Shown: one piece after another, positions 19,354 to 27,239 of the stretch | Position numbering within the stretch: the stretch's first letter is position 1 | Layout: each line of letters opens with the position of its first letter | NCBI GenBank assembly: GCA_017940895.1 | Contig: JAGAXM010000033.1 | Span: forward strand, 53,123-117,122 | DNA from: Clostridiales bacterium | GTDB taxonomy: Bacteria; Bacillota; Clostridia; Saccharofermentanales; Saccharofermentanaceae | DNA length: 64,000 nt | Reading direction: 5' to 3' | The notes under the pieces: generated by a model | What the model was told of the DNA's origin: nothing | Database searches by the model: none | Seen by the model: the letters and a program-made list of their open reading frames with translations, nothing else | Translations under genes and position numbers: made by a program

Positions 19354-19863
19354 ATGAGAGAGTATCTTCTTTTGCTGCCGATTATATTTATCTTTCATGA
19401 TATGGAAGAGGTGGTGGGATTTGAGTCTTTCTTCAGGAAGAATCCGTGGCTCATTGACAGGTTCCCGAAGGTGTTGAACGCTTACCGTAATATCACAACG
19501 GCCGGATTCGCAGCGGCGGTGTATGAAGAGTTTATTCCAATCTTTGGGATCAGCTTGTTTGCATATTATCTGCCGTGTGATGTGCTGTATGCGTTGTGGT
19601 ACGGAGTGTTTCTTGCCATTGCTGCACATTTGCTGATTCACATAGGTCAGACGATTTATATCCGCAAGTATATCCCGAGTTTTATAACGAGTCTGATCTG
19701 TCTGCCTGTGAGCGTAGTTGTGCTGATAAGGGCGGGGCAGTTTATAGATTTTAATGTTCTGTCTGTTATATTGATAGCCGCGGGAATTATACTAATGGTG
19801 ATCAATCTTAAGATTGCGCATCTTGTGATGCATAAGGTGAACGAGAAGATAGGGATTACTTGA
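19354..19863 (+). CDS. HXXEE-domain integral membrane protein
   Basis: This small membrane protein of about 169 residues has roughly five hydrophobic helices. The signature HDMEE (His-X-X-Glu-Glu) sits in the first helix, and a second His/Glu pattern (YEEF, HLLIHIGQ) follows. HXXEE proteins are widespread but have no established function. I start at ATG 19354 because a GGGG element precedes it; the longer reading from 19231 would run through the putative operator. It is divergent from the TetR gene, so it is probably the regulated target. Its end overlaps the convergent tadA by eight bases. Confidence 0.75.
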   Translation: MREYLLLLPIIFIFHDMEEVVGFESFFRKNPWLIDRFPKVLNAYRNITTAGFAAAVYEEFIPIFGISLFAYYLPCDVLYALWYGVFLAIAAHLLIHIGQTIYIRKYIPSFITSLICLPVSVVVLIRAGQFIDFNVLSVILIAAGIILMVINLKIAHLVMHKVNEKIGIT

Positions 19864-20371
19864 GTTTATTTCTCTCACGCATTTCTTTGAAGAATTTCAG
19901 CATCAGTTCGGAGCATTCTTCTTCCATGACGCCGCCTTCGAATTCTACTTTGTGATTGTGACCGTGCTCGACATTGAAGATATCGTTACATGAGCAGACG
20001 GCGCCTGACTTGGGCTCATATGCGCCGAAATATACTTTTCTGATCCTTGACTGGACGATCGCGCCGGAGCACATAGTGCAGGGCTCTAAGGTCACATACA
20101 TATCCATATCATTAAGGCGCCAGTCACCTAACTTCTTGCAGGCTTTATCGATCGCGATTACTTCCGCATGCATGAGTGCGTTGGACTTGGTAAGCTTCAG
20201 GTTGTGCGCTCTTACAAAGACTTTGCCGTCTTTTACTATGACGCATCCGATGGGGCATTCCTTTTTGTCGTAAGCTTTCTGGGCTTCCTTGAGCGCCGCT
20301 TTCATGAATTTAATGTGTTGATCTTCCATGGCAGTAATTATAACTTGCAAATCTTCGGGCGTAAATTCCAT
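19856..20371 (-). CDS. tadA: tRNA-specific adenosine deaminase
   Basis: Converts A34 to inosine in tRNA-Arg(ACG), letting it read three codons. The zinc-dependent deaminase motif is complete: His68-Ala-Glu70 (HAE) and LEPCTMC with Cys98 and Cys101. At 171 residues it is normal for TadA with a short N-terminal extension. ATG 20371 has a GGAACGG element upstream; the alternative ATG 20329 has none. It ends in an eight-base overlap with the convergent HXXEE gene. Confidence 0.9.
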   Translation of the reverse strand: MEFTPEDLQVIITAMEDQHIKFMKAALKEAQKAYDKKECPIGCVIVKDGKVFVRAHNLKLTKSNALMHAEVIAIDKACKKLGDWRLNDMDMYVTLEPCTMCSGAIVQSRIRKVYFGAYEPKSGAVCSCNDIFNVEHGHNHKVEFEGGVMEEECSELMLKFFKEMRERNKLK

Positions 20372-20454
20372 ATAACCGTTCCATAAAAAACCGGTTTCAA
20401 ACTCAAAATTATGGAATTTTCAATCGCAGAGGGGGCGGGGAACAGCCAGAATAC

Positions 20455-20490
20455 AAAACGGGGATGCCTCTTCATTAGGCATCCCCGTTT
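20455..20490 (-). terminator. Strong hairpin terminator after the small lipoprotein gene
   Basis: A 14-base perfect stem, AAACGGGGATGCCT with its complement at 20477-20490, closes a seven-base loop. On the minus strand it ends in TTTT. It separates the acidic lipoprotein gene from tadA and may act in both directions. Confidence 0.75.
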
Positions 20491-20568
20491 CAATAATGTG
20501 TATTTTGTGTACTAAGGGCTAATTTTTCTTTTTTAAATAATTAGTTTGTTTTTTAAGTAAAGAGTGAA

Positions 20569-20823
20569 TTAAGCCTCAGCCTCTGTCTCTTCAACAGACT
20601 CCTCAGCAGCCTCTGTCTCCTCAGCAGCCTCAGACTCCTCAACCTCAGCCTCTGTCTCCTCAACAGCAGCCTCTGTCTCAGCAACAGTCTCCTCAGCAAC
20701 TGTCTCCTCAACAGCTGTCTCAGCAACAGTCTCAACTGCAGATGTCTCAGCAGCTGTATCACCGCAAGCAGCGATAGCGAATACCATAGTTGTAGCAATA
20801 GCAAGTGCAATAATCTTCTTCAT
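20569..20823 (-). CDS. Small acidic low-complexity lipoprotein
   Basis: This 84-residue protein has a clear type II signal peptide ending in AIAAC (Cys20). Everything after the Cys is a repetitive Glu/Ala/Val/Thr tract with almost no hydrophobic core, so it should be a disordered, strongly negative chain on the outer membrane face. The start ATG has GGAGG nine bases upstream. It has its own candidate promoter (20874-20902) and terminator (20455-20490), so it is a monocistronic unit. Another Leu/Arg-rich frame through the same DNA is a shadow. The function is unknown. Confidence 0.75.
   Translation of the reverse strand: MKKIIALAIATTMVFAIAACGDTAAETSAVETVAETAVEETVAEETVAETEAAVEETEAEVEESEAAEETEAAEESVEETEAEA
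20575..20750. repeat. Imperfect tandem repeats inside the acidic lipoprotein gene
   Basis: Units such as CAGCCTCTGTCTC and CAACAGTCTCCTCAG recur many times in 175 bases and encode the Glu/Ala/Val/Thr tract. Such repeats can change copy number by slippage. Confidence 0.7.
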
Positions 20824-20873
20824 TTCTTCATTCCTCCAAATTGTCTTTTTGCCTACACAAAAATACCTTGCGT

Positions 20874-20902
20874 ATTGTAGATTTCTTGCAAACAGACAAC
20901 AA
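20874..20902 (-). promoter_or_regulatory. Candidate sigma-A promoter for the acidic lipoprotein
   Basis: On the minus strand TTGTTG (20902-20897), 17 bases, TACAAT (20879-20874). It starts about 50 bases before the ATG. Confidence 0.55.
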
Positions 20903-20919
20903 GTTGCAGAATGAACAAA

Positions 20920-21201
20920 TTAATGTACGGTTACCGCGATAAAAATTATGAGAATTATATGTAGTATTACCGCGACAGGTATGAGAATGCGGAATTTAAT
21001 CTTCCTTGTCTTGTGGTGAAAAGTAAGCATTCCCAGGGGTGCGCCGATAAATCCTCCCAGGAAAGCCATAGAAATAAGGGTCAGTTCGGGAATACGCCAC
21101 TGATCCCTGATCGCCTTGCGCTTATCGACTCCGTAAGCCACGAAGGTAATGAGATTAATTAATAAATAATAAACAACCAATACTCTGATCAAAAATCCCA
21201 T
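20920..21201 (-). CDS. DUF1294 membrane protein
   Basis: This 93-residue protein has three hydrophobic helices. The DUF1294 pattern is clear: FVAYGVDKRKA after the first helix, GGFIGAPLGM in the second and a basic HHKTRKIKF stretch before the third. The family is widespread in Firmicutes and proteobacteria and has no established role. No strong ribosome site is visible before ATG 21201. The gene is divergent from mraZ and about 100 bases upstream of the acidic lipoprotein gene, which appears to have its own promoter. Confidence 0.8.
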   Translation of the reverse strand: MGFLIRVLVVYYLLINLITFVAYGVDKRKAIRDQWRIPELTLISMAFLGGFIGAPLGMLTFHHKTRKIKFRILIPVAVILHIILIIFIAVTVH

Positions 21202-21285
21202 GATCTTATTTTACCTCATGTTGATGCGGCACAAGAGCATTTCTAAGAAAAAAGAACAAATAATCAAGAAAAATCGAGAAAAGCC

Positions 21286-21314
21286 TTGCATAACAAAAAA
21301 GTTACATATACAAT
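21286..21314 (+). promoter_or_regulatory. Sigma-A promoter of the division and cell wall cluster
   Basis: TTGCAT (21286-21291), a 17-base spacer and TACAAT (21309-21314) lie about 100 bases before mraZ. The MraZ-type repeats start just downstream, where a repressor would block transcription. Confidence 0.7.
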
Positions 21315-21320
21315 ACAAAT

Positions 21321-21360
21321 CGTGGAGGAAAGTGGTACAAAGTTTCAGATTCGTGGAAAT
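21321..21360 (+). promoter_or_regulatory. Candidate MraZ-binding repeats
   Basis: GTGG occurs at 21322, 21332 and 21353, and the unit AAAGTGGTAC-AAAGTTTCAG sits in a 10-base register (21329-21348). MraZ is known to bind direct repeats with about 10-base spacing in its own leader. Position and spacing fit autoregulation. Confidence 0.55.
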
Positions 21361-21412
21361 TTGTGTCAGTAACCACACAGATGTAACAATTTAACAGAGT
21401 TATACGGAGCAG

Positions 21413-21844
21413 ATGGCAAGAGACACTAAGAAAATCGATGCTAAGGGGAGATTCTTCATCCCCACAAAGCACAAAGATGAGATGGGTGAAGAGCTGGTGG
21501 TTACCAACAGCCTTGATACCGGCTATTTAAGTGTCTATACAGCTGAAGACTTCCGTAAGGTTTCCGCACAGCTCAAAAGTCTTAATTCCATGGATCCCAA
21601 GGTCAGAAAGCTCAAGCGTGTGATCATTGGTGAGTCTTTGGACTGCTCTGTTGATACGCAGGGAAGAATTAAGGTAAGTAATGAGCTGTGGGAAAGAATA
21701 GGCGCCAAGCCCGGCGATGAGATCTGCGTATTCGACATCGACGGCAAGCTCGAGATCTGTACTAAGGCGCACTACGATGAGGAGGATCACGATATCTCTT
21801 CTATCGAAGGTCTTGAGACAACATACTTTGTAGAAGGTCTGTAA
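21413..21844 (+). CDS. mraZ: Transcriptional regulator MraZ
   Basis: AbrB-fold regulator that heads the division cluster and normally represses it. Both internal DXXXR motifs are visible: DAKGRFFIP near the N-terminus and DTQGRIKVS in the second half. The 143-residue length is normal. ATG 21413 is preceded by a CGGAG element. The stop overlaps the rsmH start (TAATG). The upstream leader carries a good promoter and 10-base direct repeats that fit its binding site. Confidence 0.93.
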   Translation: MARDTKKIDAKGRFFIPTKHKDEMGEELVVTNSLDTGYLSVYTAEDFRKVSAQLKSLNSMDPKVRKLKRVIIGESLDCSVDTQGRIKVSNELWERIGAKPGDEICVFDIDGKLEICTKAHYDEEDHDISSIEGLETTYFVEGL

Positions 21845-22779
21845 TGGAATTCACCCATATACCGGTCCTCTTCGAAGAGTGTATGGAAGCGCTTAACATA
21901 AAGCCTGACGGTATCTATGTGGATTGCACGGCAGGCGGCGGCGGTCACAGCGGCGGTATTGCCGAGAGACTGAGCGCGAAGGGGATGCTTATATCCCTGG
22001 ATAAAGACGACGAGGCCATCGCGGTATGTACTGCAAAGGCTGAGGAGTCGGGAAAGAACTGGAAGATCGTTAAGTCGGATTTCTCCGAGATCGCTTCAGT
22101 TCTGGACGGATTGAACATTGACAGAGTAGACGGAATCTTAGCAGACCTGGGAGTGTCGTCCCATCAGATCGATACCGCGCAGAGAGGTTTCTCTTATACG
22201 GTTGACGGTCCCCTCGATATGAGGATGGATGAGACACAGAGGATCTCGGCATACGAGGTAGTAAACACATACGATGCCAAAAGACTTGAAGAGATCTTCA
22301 GACTCTACGGGGAAGAAAGATACGCCGGAAGGATCGCGGCAGGAATCGTAAGGGACAGGCAGGAAAAGCCTTTCACTTCAACGGTTGAACTCGCCAAAGC
22401 GATCGCTTCGTATATGCCGGGCAAGGCAAGATACGAAGATCAGCATCCCGCCAGAAGATGCTTCCAGGCTATCAGGATCGAGGTCAATCACGAGCTTGAT
22501 TCCGTCAGGACTTTACTGCAGGAGGGACCCAGGAGATTGTCCGACGGCGGCAGGATGGCAGTTATAAGCTTCCATTCTCTCGAGGACAGGATCGTAAAAG
22601 AAGAGTTCCGTACGCTTCAGGATCCCTGCACCTGTCCGAAGAATCTTCCCTGCGTATGCGGCAAGAAGAGTCTCGGAAAGGTAATAACAAGAAAACCGAT
22701 CACGGCAAGTGATGAGGAATTAAAAATAAATAACAGGTCGCACAGCGCTAAGCTTCGCGTCTTTGAAAGAAAGGAATAG
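21844..22779 (+). CDS. rsmH: 16S rRNA (cytosine1402-N4)-methyltransferase
   Basis: Methylates C1402 in the decoding centre of 16S rRNA using S-adenosylmethionine. Typical RsmH features are FTHIPVLFEEC at the N-terminus, the SAM loop DCTAGGGGHSGGI, LADLGVSSHQ and the C-terminal ISFHSLEDRIVK. A Cys-rich stretch (CTCPKNLPCVCGKK) near the end is also usual in the family. The length of 311 residues is standard. It overlaps mraZ at TAATG and lies four bases before ftsL, so it is part of the cluster transcript. Confidence 0.95.
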   Translation: MEFTHIPVLFEECMEALNIKPDGIYVDCTAGGGGHSGGIAERLSAKGMLISLDKDDEAIAVCTAKAEESGKNWKIVKSDFSEIASVLDGLNIDRVDGILADLGVSSHQIDTAQRGFSYTVDGPLDMRMDETQRISAYEVVNTYDAKRLEEIFRLYGEERYAGRIAAGIVRDRQEKPFTSTVELAKAIASYMPGKARYEDQHPARRCFQAIRIEVNHELDSVRTLLQEGPRRLSDGGRMAVISFHSLEDRIVKEEFRTLQDPCTCPKNLPCVCGKKSLGKVITRKPITASDEELKINNRSHSAKLRVFERKE

Positions 22780-22782
22780 GCT

Positions 22783-23334
22783 ATGTCTTCGGTAAAAGCG
22801 GGCGAATTTTATACTGAAGTTTACGTACCTCTTACAAGGCAGGTATATGAGTATCCTGCGCTTTCTAATAAGGATGACGAAAAGAAGAAGAAAGAAGCTC
22901 TCAAGAAAGAGAAGAAGATGTTGAGACAGGCTACAAGAAGTCGTGTCTTTGAGACTGTTATCGCTGTAGGACTCATCATATTCGTAGGCGCATTCTTTAT
23001 GTTACTTATAAATCCGCAGGTAGGCTTGGCGGAACTTGCAAAAGACAATTCGGACCTCAAGGATCAGATAGCGGTGTTGAAGAGAAATATCCTTGATTCC
23101 GAAGAAGACCTTAACGGTATAACAGATATGGACAGTATCAGAGCGCAGGCACTCGCTCTCGGTATGCAGGACCCGAATGCGAATCAGGTCGTTTCGATCC
23201 CGATGCCCGAGGATGACAAACTCGTCACTATGGTATCATATGACGAGGAGTTCGGAATCAGCGAGGAGGCGTATGACAGCGCTGTAGAAGCTCTGGTCAA
23301 TTACTACCTCGAAGAAGAAGCATCGGATGAGTGA
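22783..23334 (+). CDS. ftsL: FtsL-like cell division protein
   Basis: Bitopic divisome protein. It has a basic cytoplasmic part with a Lys-rich stretch (residues 32-55), one TM helix (about 58-77), then an extracytoplasmic coiled coil and the FtsL/DivIC-type end IRAQALALGMQDP. The assignment rests on this architecture and on its place between rsmH and the division PBP. FtsL is short and poorly conserved, so identity by sequence alone is moderate. The C-terminal extension after the coil is acidic. Its stop lies within the start region of the PBP gene (8-base overlap). Confidence 0.8.
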   Translation: MSSVKAGEFYTEVYVPLTRQVYEYPALSNKDDEKKKKEALKKEKKMLRQATRSRVFETVIAVGLIIFVGAFFMLLINPQVGLAELAKDNSDLKDQIAVLKRNILDSEEDLNGITDMDSIRAQALALGMQDPNANQVVSIPMPEDDKLVTMVSYDEEFGISEEAYDSAVEALVNYYLEEEASDE

Positions 23335-25738
23335 CGGGAAGAACCTAAACAAAGAACAACATACTGACGCGCATACAGAAAAGAGCCGCAACGAACGTAT
23401 ATCGCTTGGACTTACCATGGCGATATATGCTTTTATCGGGCTTTTTGCTTTGTATCTTGTAGGTGATCTTTACAAGACCACGGTAATCGACTACGACATT
23501 TACGCCAGAGCCGCTTCCGACCAGCAGTGGAGGATGATGTCCTATGCTGCCGACAGAGGTGTTATCTACGATGCGAACAACATGCCTGTCGCATCCAATA
23601 CTTATAACTATACTGTAGTAATCTCACCTAAGGTCCTGATGAGTTCCGATGAGATTGAAGACGGAACGCTTTCACGTGATCAGCTTATAAGCGATATGGC
23701 GGCGATGTTCGAGATGGACGCTTCGGAGATAGAAGAGGTTCTTCCTTTCGACCCCGAGGACGCTTCCGATCCGCGAAATGAAGTCGCCGGTATGGACCTT
23801 GTAAGAAATCTCGAGGCGGAGCTTGCCGAGCCCGCGAAGACCTACTGCCAGCAGCACAGACTTGCGGGAATATCATTCCTTGCGGTACCCCAGAGATACT
23901 ATAACTACGGAAGTCTCGCGGCACAGGTGATCGGTTACGCGAGCAACAACGGCATCAGCCTTAACGGTGTATACGGACTCGAGGCTTATTACAATGACGT
24001 TCTTTCCGGTACCGACGGTTACAGATATTCCGAGGTAGACCAGGGAACAGAGGGCGTACTTCCTTATTCCGATGCGATCACCCAGCCTGCTGTCAACGGT
24101 AATAACCTTGTTCTTAATGTTGACCTGAATATTCAGAGAATTACAGAGGAAATCTGCAGGAGCGCGTATATCCAGTATGCTCCGAGAGACGGTATCTGTG
24201 CCATCGTAATGAATCCTTATACAGGTGCTATCCTCGCGATGGTATCGCTTCCGGACTACGATCTTAACGATCCGTACGGACTTCCTTACGGTATGGATGC
24301 GATCGTGTGGAATGCGATGGACGACGATGAGCAGGTCGATTACCTCATGAGTAACGTCTGGCGTAACCGATGCATCTCCGATACTTATGAGCCGGGTTCC
24401 ACATTTAAGGCTCTGACGACATGTATCGCATTTGAAGAGAATCTTACGAATGAGAATGAGCAGTTCTCCGATGCGCCTATCCAGGTGTCCGATATCGATA
24501 CGATCTCCTGCTGGCTTCAGAAGAAGAACGGCGGTAACCACGGCATGGAAAGCTTGCGTGAAGCTTTCGAGAATTCGTGTAACCCTATCTTCGTTCAGCT
24601 TGCGCAGAGGATCGGTGTCAGCAGATATTACAGATACGTTCACATGTTCGGCTTCTACGAGACAACCGGTATCGACCTTCCTGCCGAAGGTACCGGTATC
24701 TTCCATACAGACCCGTCCGTAATCGATATGAGCTGTCTGTCTTTCGGTGAGTCCGCTACGGTTACTCCTATCCAGCTTATCAACTCTTACTGTGCTATCG
24801 TAAACGGCGGTAACCTCATGGTGCCTCATGTAGTCCGCTATATTACGGATGAGAACGGCAATATCGTTGATGAGATCGAGCCTGAGGTCATCCGTACGAT
24901 CTTCTCCGAGGACACTTGCGCAAGAGTAAGACAGCTCATGATCGACGTAGTAGACGAAGGTACGGGTTCCGCGGGTCAGGTTCCGGGTTACTACGTTGCA
25001 GGTAAGACTTCAACGTCCACTATCGAGACCGGTGAACTCGCAGGCGCACACGTTCTGTCGTTCTCCTGTTTCGCTCCTTCTTATGATCCTCAGATCGCGG
25101 TTCTCGTAGTGCTTAACAAGCCTGCGGAGAACTCGGTAGGTTCATCAGCTGCTGCTGCGACTGCGGCGCGTATCGTTGAGGGTACGTTAAGATACATGGG
25201 CGTTCCCCGTATCCTTACGGCGGAGGACTATGATCAGCTTACGACAAGATACTGGGTACAGCCGGTAGTCGGACTTTCCGCTACGGAAGCCGCTTCTACG
25301 ATCGGATATAACGGTATCTCCTGTGTATACGGTTCCACGAGCATGACAGCCGAGACTATCGTAGGCGCAACTTATCCTTCTACGGATGCGCAGCTTTACA
25401 GCTCGGGTATCGTAATGCTCTATCCCGAATCAGACAACATCCAGATGCTTACGAGCACGGTTCCGAATCTGTCGGGCAAGACCGCGATCGAGTGTATGGA
25501 AGCACTCCGCGACGTTAATCTTAACTGTTATATAGAAGGTGATGTAATGGGTATCTGCGTAGGACAGAGCGAACTGTCCGGAGCACAGGTATTCTCGGGT
25601 TCGATCATCACGGTTACGCTCGAAGATACAGCGATCGCGCCTGACGGTGAGGAGGCTGCTGTCGAGCCCGAAGGCGAGGACGGTGTCGTATCCGATGAGG
25701 ATGAGACGACCGAGACAACGGAAGGAATGGTAGGCTGA
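23327..25738 (+). CDS. Class B penicillin-binding protein with PASTA domains (FtsI/SpoVD/Pbp2x type)
   Basis: Septal peptidoglycan transpeptidase. There is a TM anchor at residues 27-46, a dimerisation domain to about 240, and the transpeptidase with STFK (Ser358 is the nucleophile), SCN at 417-419 and KTS at 560-562 in place of the usual KTG. Two PASTA-like repeats follow (about 635-690 and 700-765) and an acidic tail. At 803 residues it fits SpoVD/Pbp2x. The Gly-to-Ser change in the third motif is unusual. The start ATG overlaps ftsL by eight bases. As the only PBP in the cluster it is probably the vegetative division enzyme. Confidence 0.92.
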   Translation: MSDGKNLNKEQHTDAHTEKSRNERISLGLTMAIYAFIGLFALYLVGDLYKTTVIDYDIYARAASDQQWRMMSYAADRGVIYDANNMPVASNTYNYTVVISPKVLMSSDEIEDGTLSRDQLISDMAAMFEMDASEIEEVLPFDPEDASDPRNEVAGMDLVRNLEAELAEPAKTYCQQHRLAGISFLAVPQRYYNYGSLAAQVIGYASNNGISLNGVYGLEAYYNDVLSGTDGYRYSEVDQGTEGVLPYSDAITQPAVNGNNLVLNVDLNIQRITEEICRSAYIQYAPRDGICAIVMNPYTGAILAMVSLPDYDLNDPYGLPYGMDAIVWNAMDDDEQVDYLMSNVWRNRCISDTYEPGSTFKALTTCIAFEENLTNENEQFSDAPIQVSDIDTISCWLQKKNGGNHGMESLREAFENSCNPIFVQLAQRIGVSRYYRYVHMFGFYETTGIDLPAEGTGIFHTDPSVIDMSCLSFGESATVTPIQLINSYCAIVNGGNLMVPHVVRYITDENGNIVDEIEPEVIRTIFSEDTCARVRQLMIDVVDEGTGSAGQVPGYYVAGKTSTSTIETGELAGAHVLSFSCFAPSYDPQIAVLVVLNKPAENSVGSSAAAATAARIVEGTLRYMGVPRILTAEDYDQLTTRYWVQPVVGLSATEAASTIGYNGISCVYGSTSMTAETIVGATYPSTDAQLYSSGIVMLYPESDNIQMLTSTVPNLSGKTAIECMEALRDVNLNCYIEGDVMGICVGQSELSGAQVFSGSIITVTLEDTAIAPDGEEAAVEPEGEDGVVSDEDETTETTEGMVG

Positions 25739-25739
25739 T

Positions 25740-27239
25740 ATGGAATTCGGTGAGTATACGTTAGTTACAGGACAGATCCCGGAGACAACAGCTTCCGTGG
25801 AATTCGACTCTCGAAAAGTAATTCCCGGCAGCGTATTTGTCGCGGTAAAAGGATTCAATTCGGACGGACACAGCTTCATTAAGCCCGCGCTTGAGAAGGG
25901 TGCATCCGTAATTGTCGTTGATGAGAATGACTGCACCAATTCAGATGATGAGCTCAAGGAGATCGCAGAGCCGTTCGGTGCATGTGTTATCAAGGTTAAG
26001 GATTCGCGCAAGGCAAGTGCATATCTTGCAGCGGAATTCTTCGGTCACCCCGAGAATAAACTTCATATGATCGGTATTACAGGTACCAAGGGCAAGACCA
26101 CGATATCTTTCATGATAAGAGATATCCTGGAGACCGCGGGACGCAAGAGCGGACTTATCGGAACAGTCTGTGACATCGTGGACGGGAAGAAGCTGAAGGC
26201 CGATCACACGACTCCCGAGGCTCGTGATAACTATGAGCTTCTTAAGAAGATGACGGACTGTGGTTCCGACGCTTGCGTTATGGAAGTAAGCAGTCAGGGA
26301 TTGAAGCTCGACAGAGTATACGGCATCGAATATGAGATCGGATGCTACACGAATTTCTACGAAGACCATATAGGCGGCAATGAGCATCCCGATATGCAGG
26401 ATTATCTTAACTGCAAGCTTAAGCTGTTCGAGCAGTCGAAGACAGCCGTTATCAATATGGATACACCCGTAAGCGCAGAGTTCTTCGTTAAGGCCGAGCA
26501 GTGCGGATGCCAGATCATAACATACGGTCTGTCCGACGGTTGTGATGTGCAGGCTTATAACCTTGAGAACGGCATGAAGGACGGACGTGCGGGAACATAC
26601 TTTGATGTTACAAGTCCGTGGTATAGCGGCAGGCTTTTCGTTGCGATCCCGGGAGAGTTTAATGTCTACAATGCCCTTTGTGCACTTGCGGCTGCATTCC
26701 TGTCGGGAGTAAAGCTCGATGCGGTGGAGAAGAGCCTCGCGTCCATAGAAGTTCCCGGAAGACTTCAGCCTGTTAAGAATGAACTCGGGATAACGATACT
26801 TGTTGATTATGCACATAATGCGGCTTCCCTTGATAATGTGCTCGATACATTAAAGAAGGCTACTGACAAAAAGGTCATAACAGTCTTCGGATGCGGCGGT
26901 GACAGGTCTCATACAAGAAGGTTCGAGATGGGCGAAGTCGCGGGCAATAAGTCCGACTTCACAATTGTGACATCTGACAATCCTAGGACCGAGGATCCTT
27001 CTGTTATAATCGGTCATATTGTCTCGGCGATTGAGAAAACAAAGGGTAAGTTCACGACTGTTCCCGACAGGGCTGAAGCGATCTATGAAGCGATAAAGAC
27101 CGCCGAGCCCGGTGACATTGTTCTCATCGCAGGCAAGGGTCATGAGGATTATCAGATCTTCAAGGACAGGACAATACATTTCGATGATGCCGAAGTGGCA
27201 GCAGATGCCGCGGCAAAGATACTGGAGGAGAGAAAGTGA
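25740..27239 (+). CDS. murE: UDP-MurNAc-tripeptide synthetase (meso-DAP adding)
   Basis: Adds the third amino acid to UDP-MurNAc-L-Ala-D-Glu in the cytosol. The ATP-binding loop GITGTKGKTT is clear. The amino-acid specificity motif reads DNPR (Asp413 onward), the pattern linked to meso-diaminopimelate rather than lysine. The carbamylated lysine region and the C-terminal ligase domain are in place, and 499 residues is standard. ATG 25740 follows the PBP stop by one base. The end overlaps the murF start. Confidence 0.94.
   Translation: MEFGEYTLVTGQIPETTASVEFDSRKVIPGSVFVAVKGFNSDGHSFIKPALEKGASVIVVDENDCTNSDDELKEIAEPFGACVIKVKDSRKASAYLAAEFFGHPENKLHMIGITGTKGKTTISFMIRDILETAGRKSGLIGTVCDIVDGKKLKADHTTPEARDNYELLKKMTDCGSDACVMEVSSQGLKLDRVYGIEYEIGCYTNFYEDHIGGNEHPDMQDYLNCKLKLFEQSKTAVINMDTPVSAEFFVKAEQCGCQIITYGLSDGCDVQAYNLENGMKDGRAGTYFDVTSPWYSGRLFVAIPGEFNVYNALCALAAAFLSGVKLDAVEKSLASIEVPGRLQPVKNELGITILVDYAHNAASLDNVLDTLKKATDKKVITVFGCGGDRSHTRRFEMGEVAGNKSDFTIVTSDNPRTEDPSVIIGHIVSAIEKTKGKFTTVPDRAEAIYEAIKTAEPGDIVLIAGKGHEDYQIFKDRTIHFDDAEVAADAAAKILEERK

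Noticed and set aside
20575..20750. Repeats considered as a CRISPR array
   Set aside because: Units are short, imperfect and adjacent, without unique spacers, and they encode a low-complexity protein tract.
20553..20810. 85-residue Leu/Arg-rich frame overlapping the acidic lipoprotein gene
   Set aside because: It is the frame-shifted reading of the same repeats; only the other frame has a signal peptide, lipobox and ribosome site.
21200..21394. 64-residue plus-strand reading frame before mraZ
   Set aside because: It runs through the dcw promoter and MraZ repeats, has no ribosome site and a Lys-rich composition typical of AT-rich leader DNA.
23873..24829. 318-residue antisense frame within the PBP gene
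   Set aside because: Antisense frames stay open across this genome because of codon choice. It has no ribosome site or recognisable domain, while the sense frame is a clear PBP.
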